Assembly: GCA_017513445.1 (NCBI GenBank)
Contig: JAFXFS010000017.1
Coordinates: 1-35,224, forward strand
Reading direction: 5' to 3'
Source of the DNA: Bacteroidales bacterium
GTDB lineage: Bacteria > Bacteroidota > Bacteroidia > Bacteroidales > UBA932
DNA: 35,224 nt
This document shows, piece after piece, positions 1 to 7,052 of this stretch. The notes under the pieces were generated by a model. That model had not been told where the DNA came from. It did not search any database and saw nothing but the letters and a program-made list of their open reading frames with translations. A program made the translations under genes and the position numbers. Each line of letters starts with the position of its first letter. Position 1 is the first letter of the stretch.

Positions 1-137
1 AGTACATACGCTACTACAATAATGATAGAATCAAACTGAGGCTAAATGGAAAAAGCCCGGTGCAATACCGAGCTCTGTTCCAATCTAAGTCAGCCTCTTA
101 ATAATGTTAAACCGTCCAACTTTCGGGGGTCACATCA
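1..137 (+). mobile_element. 3' end of an IS3-family (IS150-like) insertion sequence, truncated by window start
   Basis: The segment carries the transposase C-terminus and then a terminal repeat ending GGGGGTCACATCA. Read from outside, this begins TGATGTGACCCCC, the usual TG...CA form of IS3/IS150-group ends. The same 139 bp (137 bp of IS plus 2 flanking bases) recur perfectly inverted at 35084-35222. The rest of the element lies outside the window. The IS boundary at 137 is inferred from the TG/CA rule. Confidence 0.85.
3..101 (+). CDS. IS3-family transposase OrfB, C-terminal fragment
   Basis: An open frame runs in from the window edge to a TAA at 99-101 and gives 32 residues. It begins YIRYYNNDRIKLRLNG, continues with KSPVQYR and ends in SKSAS. 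The YNN-R-K-LNG-SPVQYR pattern is the typical end of the DDE integrase (rve) domain of IS150-group IS3 transposases. Only the C-terminus is visible, so neither the catalytic DDE residues nor the orfA/orfB frameshift can be assessed. It was not listed as a normal ORF because its start is outside the window. Confidence 0.85.
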   Translation, partial: YIRYYNNDRIKLRLNGKSPVQYRALFQSKSAS

Positions 138-145
138 AATTACTT

Positions 146-288
146 TTTTGTCATCCCCGTTTTGTTAGGAGGTTGAAGCAAAAGATCTATTTTTAGGCTT
201 GCGAAGCCCGAAAAAGCGGAGTTTACTTTGAGTAAATGAACTTTTTGAGGGCGTGCGTAACGACAAAATAGACTTTCTATTCAGCCTT
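146..288 (-). repeat. Dispersed palindromic element, copy 1 (interrupted by the left IS)
   Basis: Read on the minus strand this stretch matches 19928-20032. Shared blocks are GCTGAATA, TATTTTGT-GTTACGC, TCGGGCTTCG, CCTAAAA, TTCAACCTCC and AAAACGGGGATGACA. The outer halves pair with each other (AGTCTATTTT with AAAATAGATCT, then GCG/CGC-rich segments), so it can form a long hairpin. This copy has about 35 extra bases in the middle that form a further arm (TTTACT/AGTAAA). It ends next to the IS at 137, where the second arm of the GGGGATG hairpin seen in copy 2 is missing. It contains no coding potential. The element resembles a MITE or REP-type intergenic repeat of unknown family. Confidence 0.75.
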
Positions 289-299
289 TTTTTTCAATC

Positions 300-322
300 A
301 AAAGGAGACTTAACTCCTTTTT
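300..322. terminator. Bidirectional hairpin terminator after the GDPD gene
   Basis: AAAAGGAG and CTCCTTTT form an 8-bp stem around a 6-nt loop, with T runs on both sides. It lies 20 bases beyond the stop of the minus-strand GDPD gene. It is a plausible intrinsic terminator for the M15-peptidase/GDPD operon. Confidence 0.6.
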
Positions 323-341
323 CTATTAATCTTATGGGAAA

Positions 342-1163
342 TTAATCCTCAATCATTGCATTATTTGTAGTAATCAAGAATAAATCAGGTTTGTCAGTTG
401 TAACATAATCAACACCAAGATTTATCATTTGTTTGAAGATGCGTGTGTCATTTACTGTCCAAACATTTACTGTCATACCCAAATCGTGAGCTCTCTGCAC
501 ATAGTCAGGATGAAGAGTAAATACAAAGTGTTGATAATCAATACCTTTGATTCCCGCAGCGTGTACTTCTTCTGGTGTTAGGTTTCCAGAAAGATATTGA
601 ACTTCATTCTCTGGCATCAAACGATGAAACTCTTTACAAGAGTGGAAACTGAATGAAATAAAGATTGTTCTGCTTTCAAGACCATACTTTTTAATCAATC
701 TTACAGACTCTTCAACAGCTTTTGTCTCAAGCTCAGGAGTAGAGTGTCCCTTCAATTCATAAACAAGTCTAGTACATTTGCTCTTTTTGAATTGTTTAAG
801 ATATTGCTCAACTGTAGGCAATTTCTCTCCATTCGATAGAGTAATGTTCTTAATCTCATCGTAATTTGTCTCTTCGATTTTGAATGTTTTGCTTCCGTCA
901 TTGCTTTTGATAGTTGCGTCGTGATGAACCACCATTACACCATCTGCAGTTCTATAAACATCAAATTCAGATCCGTATGCTCCGATTTCCTGTGCTTTTT
1001 TTAGCGCAAAAATCGAATTTTTTGCACCTCCTTCACAATTCCAATAACCTCTGTGAGCAATGATTTTAGTGCCTTCCGCAACTAAATCACACTCTTGATT
1101 ACAGCTACATAATAGAGGAAGAATAAGTGCGCTTAGCGCAAGTGTTGTAAATAATCTTTTCAT
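342..1163 (-). CDS. Glycerophosphodiester phosphodiesterase family lipoprotein
   Basis: This 273-residue protein is a predicted periplasmic or membrane-anchored phosphodiesterase that would hydrolyse glycerophosphodiesters to glycerol-3-phosphate and an alcohol. The N-terminus is a lipoprotein signal with a lipobox ending LCSC (Cys21). The GDPD signature is intact. HRGY carries His37-Arg38, EFD carries Glu66 and Asp68, and TADGVMVVHHD carries the second catalytic His81 and Asp82. A VWTVND segment near residue 235 matches the conserved end of the TIM barrel. The length is normal for bacterial GDPD proteins. It starts 27 bases past the stop-proximal side of the M15 peptidase gene's frame, with only 14 bases between the two genes, so they are likely cotranscribed. 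Substrate preference cannot be read from sequence. Confidence 0.88.
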   Translation of the reverse strand: MKRLFTTLALSALILPLLCSCNQECDLVAEGTKIIAHRGYWNCEGGAKNSIFALKKAQEIGAYGSEFDVYRTADGVMVVHHDATIKSNDGSKTFKIEETNYDEIKNITLSNGEKLPTVEQYLKQFKKSKCTRLVYELKGHSTPELETKAVEESVRLIKKYGLESRTIFISFSFHSCKEFHRLMPENEVQYLSGNLTPEEVHAAGIKGIDYQHFVFTLHPDYVQRAHDLGMTVNVWTVNDTRIFKQMINLGVDYVTTDKPDLFLITTNNAMIED

Positions 1164-1177
1164 ATAATAATGATATT

Positions 1178-1891
1178 TTAATAAATTTTAATCCATCTGT
1201 TTATCACATCTAACTCTTCAGCAAGATAAGCACCTTTAAAGCCTTTAATGTCCTTATAATCAATTAGTTTTAGATATGCATCATAGTAATAATTGGATAG
1301 GGGAGAGTAGCTCCAATGCCACTTTTCCTCTAAATATCCCATATTCTCGCTATGTTTGAATGGTTGGAAGAATCCAAATTTTGAGCCATTCTCAACTAAC
1401 CAGTTATATACCTTGACTCCCTCTTCACTATCCCAATATGCCAATTCAAGTGAGTTTATATCTACATCAGTTCCCCAATGGTGGCGAGATGTCCCTGGCA
1501 TTGAACTATATTTCAAAATATCCAAAGCCCTATCTTTATCATTTAATGAAGCTCTCTCCTTCAAACTCCACTTCCAATTCCATATATCCTTTTGCCATTG
1601 AAAATCCCTCAAACCAGATCTTACATCAATCTCAACGCCATCCTTTGCAGCGGCCTCCTTCATCATATAAAATGCCTTGTGAACCTCTGCAAGGAGATAT
1701 CTGTTTTTGTTACACAACACCCATCGGCCATCTTTTATGTCGATACCTTTGCCTAACAACATATCCTCTGTGATGATAAGTTGCTCTCCATTATCGAGTG
1801 TGTATGTTACAAAATCTACACTCTCCCCTCTATGTGAGGAGATCGCTACAAAGCAGAGTAGAATAAGAGTTATCTTCTTTATTATTTGCAT
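1178..1891 (-). CDS. VanY-type D-alanyl-D-alanine carboxypeptidase (peptidase M15B)
   Basis: This 237-residue exported protein is a zinc D,D- or L,D-carboxypeptidase-like enzyme that trims peptidoglycan stem peptides. The M15B motifs are present. SRHHWGTDVD gives zinc ligands His137 and Asp144, and EKWHW gives catalytic Glu189 and zinc ligand His192. An N-terminal hydrophobic stretch (about residues 4-20) is a signal peptide or anchor. An upstream in-frame ATG at 1948 would add 19 residues, but that part runs through the rubrerythrin terminator hairpin and lacks signal character, so 1891 is preferred. A TATATTTG -7 box ends only 4 bases before this ATG. The transcript would then be almost leaderless. 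Resistance function (vanY proper) is not implied. The neighbour is a GDPD lipoprotein. Confidence 0.82.
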   Translation of the reverse strand: MQIIKKITLILLCFVAISSHRGESVDFVTYTLDNGEQLIITEDMLLGKGIDIKDGRWVLCNKNRYLLAEVHKAFYMMKEAAAKDGVEIDVRSGLRDFQWQKDIWNWKWSLKERASLNDKDRALDILKYSSMPGTSRHHWGTDVDINSLELAYWDSEEGVKVYNWLVENGSKFGFFQPFKHSENMGYLEEKWHWSYSPLSNYYYDAYLKLIDYKDIKGFKGAYLAEELDVINRWIKIY

Positions 1892-1895
1892 CTTG

Positions 1896-1903
1896 CAAAT
1901 ATA
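1896..1903 (-). promoter_or_regulatory. Candidate -7 box TATATTTG for the M15 peptidase/GDPD operon
   Basis: It is an exact match to the Bacteroidetes TAnnTTTG element, directly after the rubrerythrin terminator and 4 bases before the chosen ATG at 1891. No clear -33 element was seen. Confidence 0.5.
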
Positions 1904-1941
1904 AATAAAACAAAGGGGATGACCAAAATCAACCCCTTTGT
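1904..1941 (-). terminator. Intrinsic terminator of the fur-rbr operon
   Basis: CAAAGGGG (minus strand, 1940-1933) pairs with CCCCTTTG (1918-1911) across a 14-nt loop. A TTTTATT tract follows. It lies 24 bases after the rubrerythrin stop. Confidence 0.75.
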
Positions 1942-1965
1942 AATTCACAAGTATTAACCTAGTTA

Positions 1966-2541
1966 TTAGTAATTATTTCTCTTCTCTTCGAAGTATGCTT
2001 TAGCGTGAGCGCAAGCTGGACACTTTTCAGGAGCTTTTTTGCCTTTGTGAGTGAAACCACAGTTGCGGCATTGCCAAGTAATCTCTTCGTCTCTTTCAAA
2101 TACCTTATCAGCTTTAACTCTGTCAAGAAGAGTTCTATATCTGTCTTCGTGTTCTTTTTCTGCCTTTGCAACCATTCTGAAAACTACAGCGATCTCTTTG
2201 AATCCCTCTTCTTCAGCAACTTTTGCAAATTCTGGATACATTTCTGCCCACTCTTCATTTTCACCTGCAGCAGCAGCTTCCAAGTTTTCAGCAGTTGTTC
2301 CGATAACGCCAGCTGGGAATGTTGCAGTGATTTCTAACATACCACCTTCTAAGAATTTGAAGAATCTCTTAGCGTGTTCTTTTTCTTGATCAGCTGTTTC
2401 TGCAAATACAGCTGCGATTTGTTCGTAACCCTCTTTTTTAGCTACACTTGCAAAGTAAGTATAACGATTTCTAGCTTGTGATTCACCTGCAAATGATTTA
2501 AGTAGGTTTTGTTCAGTTTTTGTACCTTTAATTGAGTTCAT
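1966..2541 (-). CDS. rbr: Rubrerythrin
   Basis: This 191-residue cytoplasmic non-haem iron protein reduces hydrogen peroxide to water in anaerobes. The four-helix ferritin-like domain carries the diiron ligands: Glu20, Glu53 with His56 in QEKEH, Glu97 in ENEEWAE, and Glu128 with His131 in AEKEH. The C-terminal rubredoxin-like domain has Cys158-x-x-Cys161 and Cys174-x-x-Cys177, with PEKCPAC typical of the family. Length is standard for classical rubrerythrin. It lies 17 bases downstream of a Fur-family regulator, which suggests a peroxide-responsive bicistronic operon. A strong terminator follows. Confidence 0.96.
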   Translation of the reverse strand: MNSIKGTKTEQNLLKSFAGESQARNRYTYFASVAKKEGYEQIAAVFAETADQEKEHAKRFFKFLEGGMLEITATFPAGVIGTTAENLEAAAAGENEEWAEMYPEFAKVAEEEGFKEIAVVFRMVAKAEKEHEDRYRTLLDRVKADKVFERDEEITWQCRNCGFTHKGKKAPEKCPACAHAKAYFEEKRNNY

Positions 2542-2558
2542 AATTCTATTATTTTAAT

Positions 2559-2978
2559 TTATTTTTTGATGTTTTTCTTTTTACCTATTATTTGTATATC
2601 AATTTCGGTCCATTCAAAGTTACGAAATTTTTTCTTTCTAACATAATTTGTTATCATATCTGTCAGTTCATTGTCAAGATAATCTATGTAAGAGTCATCT
2701 TCTCTACAATATAAGTGACAGTGAGGGAATGTGTTATAATCAAAGAACATCTTGTTTGTAGAACTCATCCTCCTCTTCAATAAACCTTTTTCTACAAATT
2801 GTTCCAAAGTATTATAAACAGTTGCAATTGTCATAGCGGGAAATTGAGAATTTATCTCTTGATAGACCATATCGGCACTTGCGTGTCCCAACTCGCGCAT
2901 CTTGTCATAGATCAAAATGCGTTGAGGGGTTGCCTTCAAGTCATTCTTTTGTAGTAGTTCTCTAATCTTTGTTATCAT
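2559..2978 (-). CDS. Fur/PerR-family transcriptional repressor lacking CxxC zinc motifs
   Basis: This 139-residue protein has an N-terminal winged-helix domain (KATPQRILIYD; ATVYNTLEQFVEKGLLKR, the recognition helix) typical of Fur/PerR regulators. The dimerization half keeps a histidine cluster (PHCHLYC, His86-Cys87-His88, Cys91), which should hold a regulatory metal. Both structural CxxC pairs of canonical PerR/Fur are absent. The C-terminus ends in a lysine-rich tail. Start 2978 (MITKIREL) is preferred to the ATG at 2999, whose extra MYQKGKE is not family-like. Placement directly before rubrerythrin suggests that it controls peroxide defence. Whether it senses peroxide, iron or another metal is not shown. 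Confidence 0.85.
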   Translation of the reverse strand: MITKIRELLQKNDLKATPQRILIYDKMRELGHASADMVYQEINSQFPAMTIATVYNTLEQFVEKGLLKRRMSSTNKMFFDYNTFPHCHLYCREDDSYIDYLDNELTDMITNYVRKKKFRNFEWTEIDIQIIGKKKNIKK

Positions 2979-3012
2979 TTCTTTCCCTTTCTGATACAAA
3001 GTAAATTATAAA

Positions 3013-3037
3013 AATTCTAATTTGCAAATAATTCTAA
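3013..3037 (-). promoter_or_regulatory. Candidate Per-box-like operator upstream of the fur-rbr operon
   Basis: On the minus strand TTAGAATTATTTGCA (3037-3023) matches 10 of the 12 defined positions of the known PerR box TTAnAATnATTnTAA. The 8-mer TTAGAATT recurs 16 bases further downstream. A TTTG (-33-like) and an ACTTTG (-7-like) flank it. Autoregulation is an inference. Confidence 0.4.
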
Positions 3038-3089
3038 ATAAAATTTCAAAAAAATTTATTACTTCTGAATATTCTTCATTAGTTTTTGT

Positions 3090-3097
3090 TAGTTTTG
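3090..3097 (+). promoter_or_regulatory. Candidate -7 box TAGTTTTG for the SDR/Gate genes
   Basis: It matches TAnnTTTG exactly and lies 32 bases before the ATG at 3130. Its position supports 3130 as start over the in-frame ATG-like start at 3022, which lies upstream of the box. Confidence 0.5.
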
Positions 3098-3129
3098 CAC
3101 TATCTATATGCAATTTATATATACTGAAA

Positions 3130-3948
3130 ATGAAAAGAGAGAAGATTTTTTTCAGACCAAATCTATATGCTTTGGTAACGGGCGCTTCATCGGGAATGGG
3201 GCGTGAATATCTCTTTCAGTTGACCCAAATGGGGTATAATGTAATTGCTGTAAGTAATCAGAAGGAAGCCCTGGAAGATGCTGTAAATGAGGCGATTGGA
3301 TCATTTAGAATAGATAAGAATCAGAAAATAGTTCCACTATACATTGACCTGTCACAACTTGATGCATACAAAGAGATTATTGACTTTACAAAAAATTTTG
3401 AGATAGAGGTGCTGATAAATAATGCAGGTGTAATGATTTGTCGTCCTTTGACTTTACATAGTGAAGAGGAGATTACACGTCTTATATCTCTTCACGACCA
3501 TACAACTGTACAATTATCAAAGTATTTCTCAAAAATAATGGTTGATAGGGGAGAGGGATATATAATGAATATCTCCTCACTTGCTGCTTGGCTACAATAT
3601 CCCGTAATTTCGATTTATAGTGCTTCAAAAGTATTTATAAAATCATTTACAAGATCTCTTAGATGTGAACTCTATGGTAGTGGAGTCAAAGTGACAACAG
3701 CATATTTTGGAGCAGTTGATACACCACTCTATCCTCTTTCTCAAAAATATAGAAAGATAGCAAGAAGGTTGGGAATTATGATTTCTGCAGAAAAGGCATC
3801 CAAAGTGGCATTAAAGGCACTATTTAAAGGGAAAGCCAATGTTATGCCGGGATTCATTAACAGGTTATTCCGCCCGATTTTGCCAATAATTCCAAAAAGA
3901 GTTTTGAATTTCGCCTTTAGAAAGGCACCCAAAAGTATCTATTTCTAA
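3130..3948 (+). CDS. Short-chain dehydrogenase/reductase (SDR)
   Basis: This 272-residue cytosolic NAD(P)-dependent oxidoreductase has a classical Rossmann fold. Motifs are the TGASSGMG cofactor loop (residues 17-24), NNAG (97-100), ISS with catalytic Ser near 149-150, and YSASK with Tyr163 and Lys167. The spacing fits classical SDRs of the DltE/YqjQ type that act on lipid or keto substrates. The exact substrate cannot be told. The longer frame from 3022 would add 36 residues of AT-rich, non-conserved sequence in front of the promoter-like box, so 3130 is chosen. Only 2 bases separate its stop from the next ATG, so it is probably translationally coupled to the Gate protein. Confidence 0.88.
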   Translation: MKREKIFFRPNLYALVTGASSGMGREYLFQLTQMGYNVIAVSNQKEALEDAVNEAIGSFRIDKNQKIVPLYIDLSQLDAYKEIIDFTKNFEIEVLINNAGVMICRPLTLHSEEEITRLISLHDHTTVQLSKYFSKIMVDRGEGYIMNISSLAAWLQYPVISIYSASKVFIKSFTRSLRCELYGSGVKVTTAYFGAVDTPLYPLSQKYRKIARRLGIMISAEKASKVALKALFKGKANVMPGFINRLFRPILPIIPKRVLNFAFRKAPKSIYF

Positions 3949-3950
3949 CT

Positions 3951-4904
3951 ATGTCTAACTCATTCAAGCAAAGGGCAATCAGATCAATAAAAGATGGAGC
4001 AAAAGATACCCTGAAGATCTCTATTTGGCTGGCAAAATTGATGGTCGGAGTCTCTTTTGCAGTTTTTTTGTTGAAATATTTCAATATCCTGCCACATATT
4101 GTCCATTTGATAGATCCACTATTCCAACATCTGGGGTTGCCTGGTGATGCTGCCTTAGCATATCTTACCGGATATTTTGTGAATATTTATTCAGCACTTG
4201 CAGTAGTTGCCTCATTGGATTTGACATATAAAAGTGCAACAATTCTGGCAGTAATGATACTATGTTCTCACTCAATGCTGATAGAGACACCTGTCCTTAA
4301 AAAGACTGGTGCATCAGCTGTTAGAATGGTGATAATAAGGACTTTAAGTGCCTTCTTGTTGGCTTGGGTGCTTAATATAATTATGCCAGATGATCCATCG
4401 AAAGTTATTGCCTCACAAACTGTTGCTCAGCAGAGTGCTTTGCCATTTCTGACTCAGTTGGGAGATTGGGCAGTATCTGCAGTCAAACTTGTTATAAAGG
4501 TCTTTTTATTGGTATTCGGCCTTAATATTCTTCAACGATTATTGAAGGAGTTTGGTGTTGCAGATAAAATTAGTAATATATTTAAGCCCTTGCTTGTTGT
4601 TTCAGGGCTTCCACCTAAATGTTCAATCCTATGGCTATTTGCAAATCTTGCAGGTTTGGCCTATGGAGCAGCCGCAATTTTGGATGAAGTAAATAGTGGA
4701 AAAATTACCAAACGTGAGATATTGTTGGTGGATACCCATATTGCAATATCACATAGTAATTTCGAAGATTTGCTTCTACTTGTAACTTTTGGTGCCTCTT
4801 GGTGGATACTTTTAGTGAGCCGTTGGATAATGTCCACACTTTTAGTGTGGGAATATCGATTAGAGTTTTTTATAAAAGATAGATTTTTCAGTAAAAATAA
4901 CTAA
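3951..4904 (+). CDS. Nucleoside-recognition (Gate) domain membrane protein
   Basis: This 317-residue polytopic inner-membrane protein has several hydrophobic helices (about 25-45, 60-90, 92-110, 125-145, 180-200, 215-240 and 275-305). Two halves each resemble the Gate domain found in nucleoside transporters, FeoB and spore-maturation proteins SpmA/B. Sequences such as ALAYLTGYFVNIYSALAV and LCSHSMLIETPVLKKTG in the first half fit that family, as does the later SGLPPKCSILWLF. No substrate is known for this subgroup. It starts 2 bases after the SDR stop. Its own stop codon overlaps the promoter box for trxB. Confidence 0.75.
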   Translation: MSNSFKQRAIRSIKDGAKDTLKISIWLAKLMVGVSFAVFLLKYFNILPHIVHLIDPLFQHLGLPGDAALAYLTGYFVNIYSALAVVASLDLTYKSATILAVMILCSHSMLIETPVLKKTGASAVRMVIIRTLSAFLLAWVLNIIMPDDPSKVIASQTVAQQSALPFLTQLGDWAVSAVKLVIKVFLLVFGLNILQRLLKEFGVADKISNIFKPLLVVSGLPPKCSILWLFANLAGLAYGAAAILDEVNSGKITKREILLVDTHIAISHSNFEDLLLLVTFGASWWILLVSRWIMSTLLVWEYRLEFFIKDRFFSKNN

Positions 4905-4909
4905 ATTTG
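4902..4909 (+). promoter_or_regulatory. Candidate -7 box TAAATTTG for trxB
   Basis: It is an exact TAnnTTTG match, followed by CAG, 18 bases before the trxB ATG at 4928. It overlaps the TAA stop of the Gate gene. The in-frame TTG at 4907 is part of this box, which argues against that start. Confidence 0.55.
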
Positions 4910-4927
4910 CAGTTTAATGTGAAAAGT

Positions 4928-5857
4928 ATGGTTACAGAGAATATAAAAGTTTTAATTATTGGTGGTGGTCCTGCAGGATACACTGCTGCAATCTATGCTT
5001 CAAGGGCAAATTTGTCACCAGTTTTGTATGAGGGAATTCAACCTGGTGGTCAGTTAACTCAGACTACAGATGTGGAGAATTTTCCTGGCTATCCTAATGG
5101 TATTGGTGGCTTTGAAATGATGGAAGATATTAAGAATCAGGCAATTAGAGTTGGCGCTGATATCAGATCGGGTATCGTTACAAAGGTAGATTTTTCAAAA
5201 AGATCATTCTCTGTAATAATTGATGATGAGAAAGAGATAATTGCTGAGAGCGTAATTATTGCAACAGGTGCATCTGCCAAATATCTTGGTTTGCCATCTG
5301 AGGAGAAATTTAAGGGAATGGGAGTATCTGCCTGTGCAACTTGCGATGGTTTCTTCTACAGAAAAAAGGTTGTTGCAGTAGTTGGTGGTGGAGATACTGC
5401 TTGTGAAGAGGCAACATATCTTGCTAATCTATGCCAAAAGGTATATATGATTGTAAGAAGAGATGTTTTCAGAGCATCAGCAGCAATGCAGCAGAGAGTA
5501 TTCGACACCCCAAATATAGAGGTGCTTTGGAAGTGTAATACTCAAGAGGTTTTGGGAGATGAGTATGGTGTTACAGGTGTACGACTATTAAGAGCAGATG
5601 GTGAGATCTTCGATGTAGCAATTGATGGTTTCTTCTTAGCTATCGGACACCACCCTAACACAGATATTTTCAAAGATTTCATTGCTACAAATGAAGAGGG
5701 CTACATCATTACAGATGGTAAGAGCTCAAAGACAAATGTTCCTGGTGTATTTGCTGCAGGAGATGTGCAGGATCCTACATATCGTCAAGCAATCATTGCA
5801 GCTGGTAGTGGAGCTGTTGCAGCAATGGATGTTGAAAAATTTTTACGTGAATCATAA
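4928..5857 (+). CDS. trxB: Thioredoxin-disulfide reductase
   Basis: This 309-residue cytosolic flavoprotein passes electrons from NADPH to thioredoxin. Domains in order are the FAD-binding GGGPAGYTAA near residues 12-21, the redox-active Cys136-Ala-Thr-Cys139 (CATC), the NADPH-binding GGGDTACEEA near 153-162, and the C-terminal FAD motif AAGDVQDPTYRQ. Length and order are those of bacterial low-molecular-weight TrxR. The ATG at 4928 is chosen over TTG at 4907 because the latter sits in a promoter box. In anaerobes TrxR also supports peroxide defence, in keeping with rubrerythrin nearby. Confidence 0.96.
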   Translation: MVTENIKVLIIGGGPAGYTAAIYASRANLSPVLYEGIQPGGQLTQTTDVENFPGYPNGIGGFEMMEDIKNQAIRVGADIRSGIVTKVDFSKRSFSVIIDDEKEIIAESVIIATGASAKYLGLPSEEKFKGMGVSACATCDGFFYRKKVVAVVGGGDTACEEATYLANLCQKVYMIVRRDVFRASAAMQQRVFDTPNIEVLWKCNTQEVLGDEYGVTGVRLLRADGEIFDVAIDGFFLAIGHHPNTDIFKDFIATNEEGYIITDGKSSKTNVPGVFAAGDVQDPTYRQAIIAAGSGAVAAMDVEKFLRES

Positions 5858-5881
5858 TCGTGGCGTACAATTTGCCTATGC

Positions 5882-5889
5882 TAAACTTG
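5882..5889 (+). promoter_or_regulatory. Weak -7 box TAAACTTG before bamD
   Basis: It has one mismatch to TAnnTTTG and ends 14 bases before the bamD ATG. A TTTG about 20 bases upstream could act as the -33 element. The call rests only on motif and position. Confidence 0.3.
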
Positions 5890-5903
5890 CAAAATTAATT
5901 AAT

Positions 5904-6710
5904 ATGCAAAAAGTTTTGAAAAGAGTTCTATTGTTCATAGTGATATCTATGACAGCGTGTACAACCCAGTATGATGCGCTTTTAATTGGTTTCGATATTG
6001 ATGCAAAATATAATGCAGCTTTTGAACTTTTCGAAAAGAAGAGTTATTTGAAAGCGGCAAATTTGTTTGAGTCACTATCACTTTCAACCAAAGGTACTCC
6101 GCAAGAGGATACTGTTCAATTCTATTGGGCATTGAGTAACTTTAACTACGGAGATTACCAGACTGCTGGAGGAAACTTCCAGGAGTTTTTGGAGGTATTC
6201 CCACGCAGTCCATTTACACAAGAGGCAAGATTCCGCTGGTTACAATGTCTCTATAAGGCGACATATCGTTATGAATTGGACCAGATTCCAACACATAGAG
6301 CTCTGATGGCAATAGAGGAGAGTATGTATGAAGATCCAAATTCACCATATATGGATCAAATCAAGGCAATGCAGGTTGATTTGGAGGAGAGACTTGATAA
6401 AAAGGCATACGAAGCTGCAAAGCTTTATTATCACATAGAGGATTATCCGGCAGCACACTATGCCTTGAAGAATGTTTTAAGAGATGATTCGGAGAATATT
6501 TATCGTAAGGATGTACTTTACTACACAGCACTCTCTTCTTATCAGTATGCGATAAATAGTGTGGAAGAGAAGAAGAAAGAGAGATTCCTTACATTTGTAG
6601 ATGATTATTACAACTATATAGCCGAATATCCTGAATCAAAGGAGGTTAAAGAGTTGGATGGTCTATACAAGAGAGCTCAGAAAGAGTTAGATCGTTTAAA
6701 TAGAAATTAA
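5904..6710 (+). CDS. bamD: Outer-membrane assembly lipoprotein BamD
   Basis: This 268-residue lipoprotein is part of the BAM complex, which inserts beta-barrel proteins into the outer membrane together with BamA (encoded at 16304 here). A signal peptide ends in MTAC with lipidated Cys19. The mature part is alpha-helical with tetratricopeptide-like repeats, for example KYNAAFELFEKKSYLKAANLFE, AFTQEARFRW-type helices and KAYEAAKLYYHIEDYPAAHYAL, as in BamD/ComL. The open frame extends back to 5682 inside trxB. The lipobox fixes the start at 5904. It is followed after 13 bases by the omega/Rpb6-like gene, a neighbour pairing known in Bacteroidetes. Confidence 0.9.
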   Translation: MQKVLKRVLLFIVISMTACTTQYDALLIGFDIDAKYNAAFELFEKKSYLKAANLFESLSLSTKGTPQEDTVQFYWALSNFNYGDYQTAGGNFQEFLEVFPRSPFTQEARFRWLQCLYKATYRYELDQIPTHRALMAIEESMYEDPNSPYMDQIKAMQVDLEERLDKKAYEAAKLYYHIEDYPAAHYALKNVLRDDSENIYRKDVLYYTALSSYQYAINSVEEKKKERFLTFVDDYYNYIAEYPESKEVKELDGLYKRAQKELDRLNRN

Positions 6711-6723
6711 TTAGTTAGAAATA

Positions 6724-7041
6724 ATGGAAAAAGTTAAAAAAGCAAGTAACAACACTATTACAAGAGATTTGTCAAAATTGGCTGCTCCAACAGGAAACAT
6801 CTATGAATCAACAGTTATTATGGCTAAAAGAGCTAATCAGATCTCTGCAGATGTTAAAAAAGAGTTGAACGAAAAGTTGGAAGAGTTCTCAAATTTTGCT
6901 GATACTCTTGAGGAGACTTTCGAAAATAGAGAGCAAATTGAAATCTCTAAACACTACGAAAGATTACCAAAGCCAACTTTGGTTGCAATTAAAGAGTTCG
7001 AAGAGAACGAAATCTATTATCGTAGAGCTGATAATCAATAA
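6724..7041 (+). CDS. rpoZ: RNA polymerase omega subunit / Rpb6-like protein
   Basis: This 105-residue protein has the Bacteroidetes form of the omega (Rpb6-type) subunit, which helps assemble and stabilise RNA polymerase. Visible features are TGNIYESTVIMAKRANQI near residues 23-40, equivalent to the omega helix with RAxQI, then an acidic helical part and a basic C-terminus (EIYYRRAD). There is no membrane segment. It sits between bamD and recN, its usual Bacteroidetes neighbourhood. Assignment rests on the core motif and context; similarity to proteobacterial RpoZ is weak. Confidence 0.8.
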   Translation: MEKVKKASNNTITRDLSKLAAPTGNIYESTVIMAKRANQISADVKKELNEKLEEFSNFADTLEETFENREQIEISKHYERLPKPTLVAIKEFEENEIYYRRADNQ

Positions 7042-7052
7042 TAACAATAGAA

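Noticed and set aside
1178-1891. Vancomycin-resistance gene vanY
   Set aside because: Only family-level M15B motifs are present; there is no vanA/B, vanH, vanX, vanR or vanS nearby, so it is more likely a housekeeping cell-wall peptidase.
1904-1948. ATG at 1948 as start of the M15 peptidase
   Set aside because: The added 19 residues are encoded by the rubrerythrin terminator hairpin and would destroy the position of the signal peptide.
4907-4927. TTG at 4907 as start of trxB
   Set aside because: It falls within the TAAATTTG promoter box; the FAD motif distance fits the ATG at 4928.
5682-5903. N-terminal extension of bamD overlapping trxB
   Set aside because: It is trxB read in another frame; the lipobox requires a start at 5904.
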